Assembly: GCF_044326205.1 (NCBI RefSeq)
Contig: NZ_JBIRCY010000024.1
Location: forward strand, 1-64,000
Length of the DNA: 64,000 bases
Source of the DNA: Kumtagia sp044326205
GTDB taxonomy: Bacteria > Pseudomonadota > Alphaproteobacteria > Rhizobiales > Rhizobiaceae
Reading direction: 5' to 3'
The notes below the pieces were generated by a model, which was not told the DNA's origin, searched no databases, and worked only from the letters and a program-made list of their open reading frames with translations. Below, piece by piece: positions 51,496-60,530 of this stretch (the stretch's first letter is position 1; every line of letters begins with the position of its first letter). Made by a program: the position numbers and the translations under genes.

Positions 51496-51711
51496 ATGAC
51501 CGACATGTCCACCACCACCCCGACCACCATTCGACGCCTTACCCTGCCACGGCCAAGCTTTCCGTGGCTTGCAATCGGCGCAACGCTCGCCGCCATATGC
51601 GGTGTAATGGGCAACGCATTCAAAATGGCCTACGTGGACCCCTACGCCAGTCACGGTCGTCAGCCGGTCGTTCCGGACGATGATCTGGAAGGGCGCGATC
51701 CCACCTGGTGA
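51496..51711 (+). CDS. Small single-helix membrane protein
   Basis: This 71-residue protein MTDMSTTTPTTIRRLTLPRP has one transmembrane segment (about 23-42: FPWLAIGATLAAICGVMGNA) and an acidic tail VVPDDDLEGRDP. AGGAGGACACC in front of ATG 51496 is an excellent ribosome site, which supports a real gene. It is divergent from the winged-helix/TPR regulator with 126 bp between starts and could be its target. No family is recognised. Confidence 0.65.
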   Translation: MTDMSTTTPTTIRRLTLPRPSFPWLAIGATLAAICGVMGNAFKMAYVDPYASHGRQPVVPDDDLEGRDPTW

Positions 51712-51843
51712 TCCGCAGGTCTTCAACGCGTGGTTTGGCGCGACCATCCGGTAAGCGCGGGATATCCGTCTTGGGTCATGCGCGGCCCGGTCGTCCGATG
51801 GGCGGACGCCAGCGCGTTGGGCGGCAGACCGAACTGTCGGCCG

Positions 51844-53409
51844 TCACACGGCAGGGCGCTTGCGTGTCAGAACCACGGCCACTGCCGCCACCAGCAGCAC
51901 CAGCCCCATGATGTAGAACGTATCGGAAAACGCCATGACCAGGGACTGCTGCGCGACGAGCTTGCCGAGCAGGATCTCGGCCTGATGGTGCGCGAGGTCC
52001 TGGTCGGAGATGCCGTGCGACAGGAAATAGGCCTGCAGCCTGGCGAGGAACTGCTGGACGTTCTCGCCATAGGGTGTGACCGACTGGCCGATGATGTTGG
52101 AATGGAACTGCTCGCGCTTGGTGATGATGGTGGCGAGCACCGCCGTGCCCACCGCGCCGCCAAGGGTGCGCATCATGTTGAAGAGGCCCGCGGCCGCGCC
52201 CGACAGCTCCTTCGGAATGCCGGCCGTTGTTATACCGGCCAGCGGCGCGAGCACGACGGCCTGGCCGAACGCGCGCACGATGTTGGTGGTCATGAACTGG
52301 TCTCCGCCATTGTCGAAGCTGAGATGCGTGTTCAGGAAGAAGCTGGTGGCGAAGATGACCAGCCCGGTGCAGACGATGAGGCGGGCGTCAAAATGCTTCT
52401 GCAGCAGCGGCACGAACGGGATGATGAGCAGTTGCGGTAGTCCCGCCCAGGCCAGCACGAGACCGATCTGCTCGGCATTGTAGCCCTGGACCCGGTCGAG
52501 ATAGGCGGGCAGCACATAGACCGAACCGAACAACGCGAAGCCGACGGTCACGTTGGCGATTGTGCCGAGCGCAAAATTGCGATGGGCGAGAAGGCGCAAC
52601 CGAACGGCAGGCTTTTCGATCGTCAGTTCGATGGCCACGAAGATCGCCAGGGCGACGGCGGCGATGATCGACAGCCGGACGATCAGTGGCGACCCGAACC
52701 AGTCGTCCTTGTTGCCTTCGTCGAGCACGGTCTGCAGGCAGGCGAGGCCGACCACCATGAAGGCGATGCCCCACCAGTCGCCTTCCCTAAGCAAGGCGAG
52801 GTTCATCTTCGCCCGTTCAAGCGTCGGATAGAGGAGGCCCAGCATCAGGGCCCCGGGCACGATGTTGACGAAGAAGATGTATTGCCAGCCATAGTTCTCG
52901 GTGAGGAAGCCGCCGATGGTCGGGCCGATGGAGGGTCCGAAGGTTGCGGTCAGGGCGAAGGCGGCGAGCCCCATCGGCTGCTGGCGCGGCGGCAGCGTCG
53001 TCAGCACCCGGGTGAAGGCCATCGGGATCATCACGCCGCCGCTGAAACCTTGCAGCCCGCGCAGCACGATCATCTGGCTGAGGTTTTCGGCGAAGGCACA
53101 GGCGATGGAGAAGATCAGGAACAGGATGACATTGCCGATCAGGAAGCGGCGGAAGGTGAAGACGCGGCTGAGATAGTCGGTCAGCGGGATCATGATGATC
53201 TCGCCGATCAGGTAGGAGGTCGAGATCCATGTGCCGTTGTCGATGCCGGTGCCTATGCCGCCTTCGATCTCTGGGAGCGAGGAGTTGGTGATCTGGATGT
53301 CGAGCACCGCGATCAGCGCGCCGACCATGCAGCCGAAAACGGAAATCCAGGCCCGCAGGCTGGCGCCTTCCTGGGCAGGAGGCGCGGCCGCATAGGTGAT
53401 GTCAGCCAT
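51844..53409 (-). CDS. DHA2-family MFS efflux pump, EmrB-like
   Basis: This 521-residue inner-membrane proton antiporter has 14 predicted helices. The DHA2 features are MVGALIAVLDIQITNSSLPE in helix 1, TSYLIGEIIMIPLTDYLSRV around motif A, RGLQGFSGGVMIPMAFT and FGPSIGPTIGGFLTENYGWQ as motif C. It would act with the periplasmic adaptor encoded 14 nt upstream and an outer-membrane channel elsewhere to export hydrophobic drugs or plant phenolics. It is transcribed in the order AraC regulator, EmrA, EmrB. Confidence 0.93.
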   Translation of the reverse strand: MADITYAAAPPAQEGASLRAWISVFGCMVGALIAVLDIQITNSSLPEIEGGIGTGIDNGTWISTSYLIGEIIMIPLTDYLSRVFTFRRFLIGNVILFLIFSIACAFAENLSQMIVLRGLQGFSGGVMIPMAFTRVLTTLPPRQQPMGLAAFALTATFGPSIGPTIGGFLTENYGWQYIFFVNIVPGALMLGLLYPTLERAKMNLALLREGDWWGIAFMVVGLACLQTVLDEGNKDDWFGSPLIVRLSIIAAVALAIFVAIELTIEKPAVRLRLLAHRNFALGTIANVTVGFALFGSVYVLPAYLDRVQGYNAEQIGLVLAWAGLPQLLIIPFVPLLQKHFDARLIVCTGLVIFATSFFLNTHLSFDNGGDQFMTTNIVRAFGQAVVLAPLAGITTAGIPKELSGAAAGLFNMMRTLGGAVGTAVLATIITKREQFHSNIIGQSVTPYGENVQQFLARLQAYFLSHGISDQDLAHHQAEILLGKLVAQQSLVMAFSDTFYIMGLVLLVAAVAVVLTRKRPAV

Positions 53410-53423
53410 GGCCGTGCTCCCTG

Positions 53424-54596
53424 CTATCTCGAGGCTGTCTCTACGGGCGGCTTGATGTCGATCGTCGCCGTCACCGACATGCCGGGCAGCAGACGGCCGG
53501 CCAGCGGGTCGGTGCGGTCGATGGCGATCTTCACCGGAATGCGCTGGACGATCTTGGTGAAATTGCCGGTGGCGTTGTCCGGCGGCAGCAAGGCGAATTC
53601 CTGACCGCTGGCCGGCGCGACGCTGTCGACCGTGCCGCGCACCGAGACGCCGTCGAAGGTGTCGACGTCGATGCTGACCGGCTGGCCCGGCACGACATCG
53701 GCGAGCTGCGTCTCCTTGTAGTTGGCGACGATGTAGGCCTGGGCGAGCGGGACCACCGCCAGCAACTGCATGCCGGGCTGGACGTAGAGCCCAACCCTCA
53801 GTTGACGCGCGCCGACCACGCCGTCCACAGGCGCGCGCAGCACCGTGTAGCCGAGATTGAGCTCGGCCTGGTCGAGCACCGCCTGATTGTGCTGGAGCGT
53901 GGCGTTGGCCTCGGCGAGCTGGGCGTTGAGCGTCTCGATCTCGGTCTGAGCCGCTTGCAGCGCCGCCTTGTCCTTGGCCACAACAGCGTTGGCGGAGGCG
54001 ATCTGCGAGGCGGCCTGCTGCGCGTCCTGCACTGTTCCGTATCCGGTCTTGGCCAGCGTGCCGAAGCGCTGGTTGTTCTGATCGGCATAGACGGCCGTCG
54101 CCTCGTCGGCCTTGATCGTGGCGTTCGCCTCGTCGATCAGGGCGTTCTGCTCGTCGAGCTCAGCCTTGATGCTGCCGATCGCCGCCTGCGCCACGGCGAC
54201 ATCGGCCTTGGCCTGGTCGACGGCGGCCTGGTAGTCGCGCTGGTCGATGACCGCCAGCACGTCGCCGGCCTTCACCGGCTGGTTGTCGGCGACCGAGACG
54301 GTGGCGAGGTAACCGGTGACCTTCGGGGCGATGGTGACGACATCCGCCTGGACATAGGCGTCGTCGGTCGATTCCTGGAAACGCCAGACCGTCCAGTATT
54401 GCTCGCCGGCATAGGCAATGGCGCACAGCGCCAGCACCGTGGCCGAGCCGAGTAGAACGCGCCGCAGCCGACGCGGACGCGCTTGCACCGGCGCAGGAGG
54501 CGCTTGCACGGGCGGAGCAGGAGCTTGCACGGGCGGAGGAGGGGCGAGCGCAACGGCGCCCGTCTTTAGGCTCGCAGGGTGGACGACGACGTTCAT
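53424..54596 (-). CDS. EmrA/HlyD-family membrane-fusion protein
   Basis: This 390-residue adaptor has a Pro-rich cytoplasmic tail with repeats of PAPPVQA (about 20-45), one membrane anchor (about 48-68) and a lipoyl half (DDAYVQADVVTIAPKVTGYL). A long coiled coil (about 120-235) follows, then the second lipoyl half (LNLGYTVLRAPVDGVVGA) and the beta-barrel GQPVSIDVDTFDGVSVRGTV. It bridges the EmrB pump to an outer-membrane channel. The gene is 60 nt after the AraC regulator stop codon and directly before emrB. Confidence 0.93.
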   Translation of the reverse strand: MNVVVHPASLKTGAVALAPPPPVQAPAPPVQAPPAPVQARPRRLRRVLLGSATVLALCAIAYAGEQYWTVWRFQESTDDAYVQADVVTIAPKVTGYLATVSVADNQPVKAGDVLAVIDQRDYQAAVDQAKADVAVAQAAIGSIKAELDEQNALIDEANATIKADEATAVYADQNNQRFGTLAKTGYGTVQDAQQAASQIASANAVVAKDKAALQAAQTEIETLNAQLAEANATLQHNQAVLDQAELNLGYTVLRAPVDGVVGARQLRVGLYVQPGMQLLAVVPLAQAYIVANYKETQLADVVPGQPVSIDVDTFDGVSVRGTVDSVAPASGQEFALLPPDNATGNFTKIVQRIPVKIAIDRTDPLAGRLLPGMSVTATIDIKPPVETASR

Positions 54597-54656
54597 GAGA
54601 CTTCCCCATCGATTGACGAATGCGTGGGCGCGAATGCCTGCGTTGAAACGTGACGC

Positions 54657-55376
54657 TCAGGCGAAGCGGTTATCCGCGCGCCAGCGGCCCGGCGTGCTGC
54701 CGACGAATTTCTTGAAGACGGTGGTGAAGTGGGCCTGGGTCTGGAAACCGACGTCGAGGGCGATGTTGACCAGCGTCTCCTCGGTCCGCGACAGCAGTTC
54801 CTTGGCCCGGTCTATCCGCCGCTTCAGCAGATAGTCGTGGGGGCGCTGGCCGGTCGCGGCGCGGAAGCGGGCGGCGAAATACATGCGGCTGAGCCCGGCG
54901 GCGCGCGCCAGGTCGGCCAGCGAGACGGCCTCGCCGAGGTTCTCGTCGATATGGGCGAGCACGCGCTTCAGCCGCCACTTCTGCAGGGCCTCGGTGGATT
55001 CGGACTGTTCGCTAGAACGCAGCTTGAGCCAGCGGGCGGCAAGCGCCACGCGGATGGCGTCGTCATAGGCGCCGTCGTCATCGCTCTCACCGCTGCCGGA
55101 GCGGCCGAGCTGGTCGAACAGACGCTGCATGACCGGATCGGAGGCCATGGCTTCCGAAGTCGCGGGCGCGTCGAAGTCGAGGCCGGCGCCGTTTGCCGCA
55201 TCGGCCGACAGCGACAGCACGACACCCATATGCGGGAGGCCGACTTTGACGCTGGCCTGGGGATTGCGGGGCAGGGACGGCGTATCGTCCATAACACGGG
55301 CATTCGCGGCGAGCAGGCCGGCCGGAGCGGAATGGACTGAAGCGGCCGAGGCGCTGGTGAATGGGCTGATGGGCAT
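54657..55376 (-). CDS. AraC-family transcriptional regulator
   Basis: This 239-residue protein has a C-terminal double helix-turn-helix (about 135-237: LAHIDENLGEAVSLADLARA, then YFAARFRAATGQRPHDYLLK and VALDVGFQ-type NIALDVGFQTQAHFTTVFKK). It ends with the AraC signature FVGSTPGRWR. The N-terminal 130 residues are low in recognisable structure and lack a clear cupin, so the effector is unknown. It lies 60 nt upstream of the emrA start on the same strand and is the likely regulator of the pump. Confidence 0.9.
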   Translation of the reverse strand: MPISPFTSASAASVHSAPAGLLAANARVMDDTPSLPRNPQASVKVGLPHMGVVLSLSADAANGAGLDFDAPATSEAMASDPVMQRLFDQLGRSGSGESDDDGAYDDAIRVALAARWLKLRSSEQSESTEALQKWRLKRVLAHIDENLGEAVSLADLARAAGLSRMYFAARFRAATGQRPHDYLLKRRIDRAKELLSRTEETLVNIALDVGFQTQAHFTTVFKKFVGSTPGRWRADNRFA

Positions 55377-55763
55377 GTCCGATCTCCCTCAATGATCCTG
55401 GGATGAATTCCCTGGGATTTCCGACCGGGGGGTTTTCGGGGAAAGCGGGCTGGCTTCCTCTGTGAACCCTGTTCGGAAACTCCGGTGATTGCAGTCTCAA
55501 GATATTTCCGGGGCTGAATTGCTCAATTATACCGGGGTTTCGTGGCCCATCTGATGGGTTGGAGCACCCCAAACCTTGGTATGGTCGCCGCTCTGCCCAG
55601 GTCCATTCCGGACGGGATTCGGTGAGACGTGCCTTCGCGAAAGACGTTTTGCGCCGGGCATCGAAAAAGCAGGCCGAACGCGACGAAAGCGAGCCGAGGC
55701 GAGTGCGCCGGCTCGTCGATCCGGTTAGCGAACGATCCCGATCCCGGGAAGGAGTGACCGCCT
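55377..55763. other. Intergenic region between araC-type and histidine kinase genes
   Basis: About 390 bases with the divergent promoters of the AraC gene and the kinase. It contains ATATTTCCGGGGCTG at 55502-55516, which recurs with one change just before the secreted hydrolase gene (58572-58586). No convincing coding frame is seen. An open frame from 55622 into the kinase start lacks homology. Confidence 0.4.
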
Positions 55764-57263
55764 GTGGCCGCCTTGCGAGATATGATGATATTGCGTTTGT
55801 TGAAGGGAAAACGCAGGAAAAGCCGCATGCCTATCCATGTGTCCGCGCACGCCCAGTCGACCGCCAAGGGGGTGGCGGCGATCCTGCTGACGATCGCCAT
55901 CTTCGTCGTCGACGCGCTGACCCCGCTGGGGATCGCGATCGCGGTGCTCTACGCGCTGGTCATCATCCTCGGCGCAGCGTCGCTCGACCGGCGCGGATTG
56001 ATCGCGGTATCGGTCCTGTGCGTGGTCTTTACGATCCTGGCCTTCGTGTTCGGACACGGTGACACGTTCGACACCGATGCCGCGATCCGCTGCGCCATCA
56101 GCCTCTGCGCGATCATCGTCACGACGCTGCTGTCGCTGAAGAACCAGCAAGCCATGTTGCAGCTCAAGGACCAGGCGGCGCTGCTTGACCTGACCCACGA
56201 CGCGATCTTCGTGCGCGATCCCGCGGACACCATCACCTACTGGAATCGTGGTTCCGAACTGCTGTATGGATGGCCGGCCGAGGACGCTGTCGGGCGCAAG
56301 GCGGCCGAACTCTTGAAAACGCGATTCCCTATAGAGCTGGCTCGGCTGCAGGCAGAACTTCTGGAAACCGGACGCTGGGAGGGCGAGCTCTCCCACACAC
56401 GGCGCGACGGTGCCGAACTCAAGGTCGTGAGCCGCTGGTCTCTGCATCGGGACCCACGCGGCAAGCCGGCGGCGACCATGGAAACCAACAGCGACATCAC
56501 CGAACACCGCGAGGCCGAGAGCGCCCTGCACAAGGCGCAGGCGGAGCTGTCCCATGTTTCCCGCGTCACCACGCTTGGCGAGCTTGCGGCGTCGATCGCC
56601 CACGAGACAAACCAGCCTCTGGCCGCCGTCGTTACCAACGGGGACGCCGGGCTGCGCTGGCTGTCGCGGGAGCCGCCGAATATCGACGCGGCGCGGATGT
56701 CGCTGGAGAAGATAATCACCAATGCGCGGCGGGCAAGCGACGTCATCGCCCGGCTGCGCGCCCTGGCGCGGCGGTCGGAAGCCGAGCATCTGCCGCTCGA
56801 TCTCAACGAGGCCGTCGACGACACGCTGTTTCTGGTTCAGCGCGAACTCGCCGAGAGGCGCGTCGATCTCGACCTTTCCTTCGATCCTACCTTGCCGACC
56901 GTGCTGGGCGACCGCGTGCAGCTCCAGCAGGTGATCATCAACCTGGTGATGAATGCGCTGCAGGCCATGGACGACGTCAGCGGCTCCCGCCGGCTGCGCA
57001 TTGCCACACGCCGCGAGACGGCCGAGAACGACCAGAACGTCGCTCTGGAAGTGACGGATTCCGGCACCGGGTTCGACGCGGAAATGGCAGGCAAGCTGTT
57101 CAACCCCTTCTACAGCACAAAGCCCGATGGCATGGGCATGGGGCTTTCGATCAGCCGTTCGATCGTCGAGGCCCATCACGGCCAGATATCGGCCTCGGCC
57201 GGCGAGGGCGGCGGCGCCACTTTCACCGTGCGGTTGCCTGTTGCCGCCACAGGAGATGCCTGA
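55764..57263 (+). CDS. Membrane-bound PAS sensor histidine kinase
   Basis: This 499-residue kinase has about four N-terminal helices (about 35-125), a PAS domain (about 135-250: LTHDAIFVRDPADTITYWNR and LLYGW) and a HisKA region with phospho-acceptor His280 in LAASIAHETNQPLAAV. The HATPase domain has INLVMNALQAM, TDSGTGFD and GMGMGLSISRSIVEAH. The layout resembles FixL-like sensors, but no heme motif is evident. GTG 55764 has AAGGAG 9 nt upstream; ATG 55827 with AGGA is an alternative. The stop overlaps the start of the response regulator (TGATG). Confidence 0.9.
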   Translation: MAALRDMMILRLLKGKRRKSRMPIHVSAHAQSTAKGVAAILLTIAIFVVDALTPLGIAIAVLYALVIILGAASLDRRGLIAVSVLCVVFTILAFVFGHGDTFDTDAAIRCAISLCAIIVTTLLSLKNQQAMLQLKDQAALLDLTHDAIFVRDPADTITYWNRGSELLYGWPAEDAVGRKAAELLKTRFPIELARLQAELLETGRWEGELSHTRRDGAELKVVSRWSLHRDPRGKPAATMETNSDITEHREAESALHKAQAELSHVSRVTTLGELAASIAHETNQPLAAVVTNGDAGLRWLSREPPNIDAARMSLEKIITNARRASDVIARLRALARRSEAEHLPLDLNEAVDDTLFLVQRELAERRVDLDLSFDPTLPTVLGDRVQLQQVIINLVMNALQAMDDVSGSRRLRIATRRETAENDQNVALEVTDSGTGFDAEMAGKLFNPFYSTKPDGMGMGLSISRSIVEAHHGQISASAGEGGGATFTVRLPVAATGDA

Positions 57264-57919
57264 TGCCCGGTTCGCCAAAACCTCCCAAGGCCGAGGAGCC
57301 GGTCCGCTCGATGGTGATCGTGGTCGACGACGACGCCGACCTGCGCGACGCGCTCTCCAATCTGTTCCAGTCGGTCGGAATGGAGGTCTCGGTGTTTGGT
57401 TCGGCGCCGGAACTGCTGCGGGCCAAGCTGCCGGACGTGCCGAGCTGCCTGGTGCTCGACATACGCCTGCCCGGCGTCAGCGGCCTCGACTTCCAGGGCC
57501 AGCTTGCCAGGCTCGAAATCCATCTTCCCATCGTCTTCATGACCGGCCATGGCGATATCCCGATGTCGGTGCGCGCCATGAAGGCCGGCGCCGTCGATTT
57601 TCTGGCCAAACCGTTCCGCGACCAGGACATGCTGGATGCGGTCGCCGTGGCCATAGAGCGGGACCGAGAGCGCCGGGTGACGCGACAGTCGGCCGGCCTG
57701 CTGCGCGAGCGCTACGCCGCGCTGACCCCGCGCGAGTCCGAAGTCATGAAATATGTGACGAAGGGCCTGCTGAACAAGCAGATCGCCGGCGAGATGGACC
57801 TCGCCGAAATCACCGTGAAGATCCATCGCGGCAACATGATGCGCAAGATGCAGGCGGGCTCCGTGGCCGACCTGGTCCGCATGGCCGAGAGCCTCGGCAT
57901 CCACAAGAGCCTGCCTTGA
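57263..57919 (+). CDS. FixJ/NodW-type response regulator
   Basis: This 218-residue protein has a receiver domain with acidic pocket Asp22-24, phospho-acceptor Asp66 in LVLDIRLPG and Lys116 in FLAKPF. A LuxR-type DNA-binding domain (about 150-215) follows with LTPRESEVMKYVTKGLLNKQ and ITVKIHRGNMMRKM. It is coupled to the upstream PAS kinase and surely its partner. The stop codon TGA lies inside a palindromic intergenic repeat (57916-58013), so the last codon context comes from the repeat. Confidence 0.93.
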   Translation: MPGSPKPPKAEEPVRSMVIVVDDDADLRDALSNLFQSVGMEVSVFGSAPELLRAKLPDVPSCLVLDIRLPGVSGLDFQGQLARLEIHLPIVFMTGHGDIPMSVRAMKAGAVDFLAKPFRDQDMLDAVAVAIERDRERRVTRQSAGLLRERYAALTPRESEVMKYVTKGLLNKQIAGEMDLAEITVKIHRGNMMRKMQAGSVADLVRMAESLGIHKSLP

Positions 57920-58013
57920 AATTCGTGATGGCGGTCTGCAAATGGCGATTTTCTGCGCTTCGATGCTCGAAAATCGCCATTTTCGACTCGCCCTGACGAA
58001 TTTCAAAACAGGC
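57916..58013. repeat. Palindromic intergenic repeat, copy 2 (RIME-like)
   Basis: Outer arms TTGAAATTCGT (57916-57926) and ACGAATTTCAA (57996-58006) are perfect. So are the inner arms AAATGGCGATTTTC (57940-57953) and GAAAATCGCCATTT (57969-57982). Reverse-complemented, it aligns with copy 1 at 34491-34629 over GTCAGGGCGAG.CGAAAATGG and GAAGCGCAGAAAA. It contains the stop codon of the response regulator gene and could act as its transcription end. Confidence 0.8.
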
Positions 58014-58141
58014 TCCAGGGGATAAGCCGGACAAACCACCGTATAAGTTTCGCGGCTGGCCAAATTGCCCCATCCTAAGCGCACGGCTGAACAGCCCCGG
58101 ACCGATGCGCAGGCATCGGCAAAAGCAAGAAAGTACAGAAA

Positions 58142-58510
58142 GTGCCGACGATCACGATTATCGACGACGACGACGAAGTTCGCGTCGCGACGGAGAATCT
58201 TATCCAATCCTATGGGTTGGATGCCCAGACCTTCACGTCGGCGGAAGCGTTCCTGGAATCGCCGATGGTCGACCGCACGGCCTGCCTCATCACCGACGTG
58301 CAGATGCCAGGCATGAGCGGCATCGATCTGCACCGGGCGCTGCGGGCGCGGGGCTGCGCGGTCCCGATGATCTTCATCACGGCTTTTCCAGAGGAAAGGC
58401 TGCGCCGGCAGGCCGAAGCCGCCGGCGCCTTCGGGTTCCTGAGCAAGCCTTTCGAGGCGGCGTCGCTGATGTCCTGCGTCGGCAAGGCGCTGGGGCAGCA
58501 ACTGTCCTGA
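58142..58510 (+). CDS. Single-domain response regulator (receiver only)
   Basis: This 122-residue protein consists only of a CheY-like receiver: Asp8-Asp11 pocket, phospho-acceptor Asp52 in LITDVQMPG, Thr80 in FITAFPEE and Lys102 in FLSKPF. There is no output domain, so it may be a phosphate sink or a connector for the PAS kinase encoded upstream. The start is GTG 58142, with a weak ribosome site (ACAGAAA). It is separated from the FixJ-like gene by the palindromic repeat. Confidence 0.85.
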   Translation: MPTITIIDDDDEVRVATENLIQSYGLDAQTFTSAEAFLESPMVDRTACLITDVQMPGMSGIDLHRALRARGCAVPMIFITAFPEERLRRQAEAAGAFGFLSKPFEAASLMSCVGKALGQQLS

Positions 58511-58626
58511 CGAAGAGTTTGGTCGCCGCGAACCGAGGCGTGCAAAGTTGAAAAAAGGGTTTGTCGAGGAAATATTTCCGGCGCTGCCAATCGTATTCGT
58601 CGGAAAATCAACCGGGAGTGACGATC

Positions 58627-59394
58627 ATGAACAAGCACGCAATCAAACTGGCGGTCGCGGCCGCTCTTTCGACCGTCTCGCTGGCGGTTCCGGCGCATGC
58701 CGATCCGGTCAAGAACATCGTGCTGGTGCACGGCGCCTGGGTGGACGGCTCGGGCTGGAAGCCGGTCTACGACATCCTCGTCAAGGACGGGTTCCGCGTC
58801 AGCATGGTGCAGGAGCCCGAGACCTCCTTTGCCGATGACGTGGCTGCAACGAAGCGCGTCCTCGACCTGCAGGACGGCCCGACGCTGCTGGTCGGCCACA
58901 GCTATGGCGGCTCGGTCGTCACCGAGGCCGGCGTCCACCCGAAGGTTGCCGGGCTGGTCTATGTCGCGGCCCATGCGCCGGATGTCGGCGAGGACGAGAG
59001 CGATCTCGGCAAGAAGACCCCGAGCGTGCTTGCCGGAACCGCCGGCGCCATCGAGAAGACGGCGGATGGCTATACCTATCTCGATCCTTCGGAATTCCCG
59101 AAACTGTTCGCCCCCGACCTGCCGCACGAGCAGGCTACATTCATGGCGCGCTCGCAGGTTCTGACCGCTGCCTCGGTCTTTGCCACGCCGCTGACCGCTG
59201 CCGCCTGGAAGACTAGGCCGAGCTGGGCGATCGTCGCGGGCGACGACAAGATCATCAATCCCGATCTCGAACGCTGGTACTACGCCCGTGCCAACAGTAA
59301 GACGACCGAGATCAAAGGCGCCAGCCACGCCGCCTACGAATCCCGTCCGAAGGAAGTGGCTGCGGTGATCGAGCAGGCCGCGCGCAGCTTGTAG
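58627..59394 (+). CDS. Secreted alpha/beta hydrolase
   Basis: This 255-residue hydrolase has a Sec signal peptide cleaved near VPAHA-DPV (residue 25-26), so it is periplasmic or exported. The oxyanion HGAWVDGSGW (35-44), the nucleophile elbow VGHSYGGS with Ser92, Asp in VAGDDKIINP and His in KGASHAAYES complete the triad. The fold is close to EstC, salicylate-esterase and hydroxynitrile-lyase-like enzymes. ATG 58627 has GGGAG upstream. A motif shared with the kinase promoter region lies 40 nt before the start, hinting at control by the adjacent two-component system. Confidence 0.88.
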   Translation: MNKHAIKLAVAAALSTVSLAVPAHADPVKNIVLVHGAWVDGSGWKPVYDILVKDGFRVSMVQEPETSFADDVAATKRVLDLQDGPTLLVGHSYGGSVVTEAGVHPKVAGLVYVAAHAPDVGEDESDLGKKTPSVLAGTAGAIEKTADGYTYLDPSEFPKLFAPDLPHEQATFMARSQVLTAASVFATPLTAAAWKTRPSWAIVAGDDKIINPDLERWYYARANSKTTEIKGASHAAYESRPKEVAAVIEQAARSL

Positions 59395-59462
59395 CAATAA
59401 TTGCACCGAAATGCGCTTGGGACCCGCGAGGCGAAGGTCGAATTCTACGCAGGAGCAAGACA

Positions 59463-60167
59463 GTGAACATCAAGGCCGCGGCCGCCAACTACGTCATCGA
59501 ACCGGCAGCGATCCCGGCCATTCCCATCGCCGGGTCGGACCAGCTTTTCCCGGTGCACCGTGTCTATTGCGTCGGCCGCAACTACGCGGCGCATGCGGTC
59601 GAGATGGGGCACGACCCGAACAAGGATCCGCCCTTCTTCTTCCAGAAGAACGCCGACAATCTCGACACCAGCGGGGAGTTCCCTTACCCGCCGGCTTCCA
59701 GCGACGTGCATCACGAGATCGAGATGATCGTCGCGCTGAAAAGCGGCGGCGTCGACATCCCCGTCGAAAAGGCTCTCGACTGCGTCTACGGCTACGGCGT
59801 CGGCCTCGACATGACGCGGCGCGACCTGCAGGGCAAGGCCAAGGACATGGGCCGTCCGTGGGAAGTCGGCAAGGCCTTCGAGCAGTCGGCGCCCTGCGCG
59901 GCGCTGGTGCCGGCGTCGAAGGTCGGTCACCTGTCGGCGGGCGCGATCTGGCTGGACGTCAATGGCGAACGCAGGCAGACGGGCGACCTCGACCAGATGA
60001 TCTGGAAAGTCCCGGAGATGATCAGCTATCTGTCCGGTCTGTTCCGCCTGGCGCCGGGCGACATCATCATGTCGGGAACGCCGTCAGGCGTCGGTGCGAT
60101 CAAGCGCGGCGACGTGATGAAGGGTCATGTCGATGGTATCGGCGACATCGAGGTTCGCGTCGTCTGA
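59463..60167 (+). CDS. Fumarylacetoacetate hydrolase-family enzyme
   Basis: This 234-residue protein has the FAH C-terminal-domain fold: VYCVGRNYAAHAVEMG, the metal-ligand Glu pair in DVHHEIEMIVAL, the Asp in GYGVGLDMTRRDLQ and the motif GDIIMSGTPSGVGAIKRGDV. Relatives hydrolyse fumarylpyruvate or maleylpyruvate or decarboxylate oxaloacetate. The start is GTG 59463 after AGGAGCAAG. It follows the secreted hydrolase on the same strand with 68 nt between them and might be co-transcribed. Its exact substrate is unknown. Confidence 0.9.
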   Translation: MNIKAAAANYVIEPAAIPAIPIAGSDQLFPVHRVYCVGRNYAAHAVEMGHDPNKDPPFFFQKNADNLDTSGEFPYPPASSDVHHEIEMIVALKSGGVDIPVEKALDCVYGYGVGLDMTRRDLQGKAKDMGRPWEVGKAFEQSAPCAALVPASKVGHLSAGAIWLDVNGERRQTGDLDQMIWKVPEMISYLSGLFRLAPGDIIMSGTPSGVGAIKRGDVMKGHVDGIGDIEVRVV

Positions 60168-60304
60168 CGCTGTATCGATCTCAAGACGGCTAGCCGTCGG
60201 CGCCGATGCGCCGGCAGTTGCCCGGAGGCGGCTACGCTTTCGCGAGGGGAGCCGATGTGAACGATGAACTGGCAATGGAATCAGGCCCGTTCCTGCGGCC
60301 GGAC

Positions 60305-60529
60305 TCAAGCACCGGCGGGCTCTGTGGAGGCGCGCCTCCACATCGATCGGGCCGTGCCTTTCTGGATCAATTTGCCGGTCTGGTTGACCACGCTGATGTC
60401 GCGGTCGACGATGTAGCGGCTGCCGTCGCTGGTCAGCTTCTTCGCCGATATCTTCACCTCGATGTGAAGCGTATCACCGACGAAGATGGGTGCGAGGTAT
60501 GACCATTCCTTTATACCCAGAGCGCCGGT
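60305..60529 (-). pseudogene. MaoC-like dehydratase, C-terminal half only
   Basis: The minus strand reads GALGIKEWSYLAPIFVGDTL followed by HIEVKISAKKLTSDGSRYIV and VVNQTGKLIQKGTARSMWRR. This is the C-terminal hot-dog half of a MaoC/(R)-hydratase-like protein. The N-terminal half with the catalytic Asp-His motif is missing: at about 60530 the sequence changes into a fragment of another gene on the opposite strand. It is non-functional. Confidence 0.65.
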
Positions 60530-60530
60530 C

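Noticed and set aside
55725..57278. Minus-strand open frame opposite the histidine kinase
   Set aside because: Arg/His/Gln-rich antisense shadow of a well-supported kinase gene.
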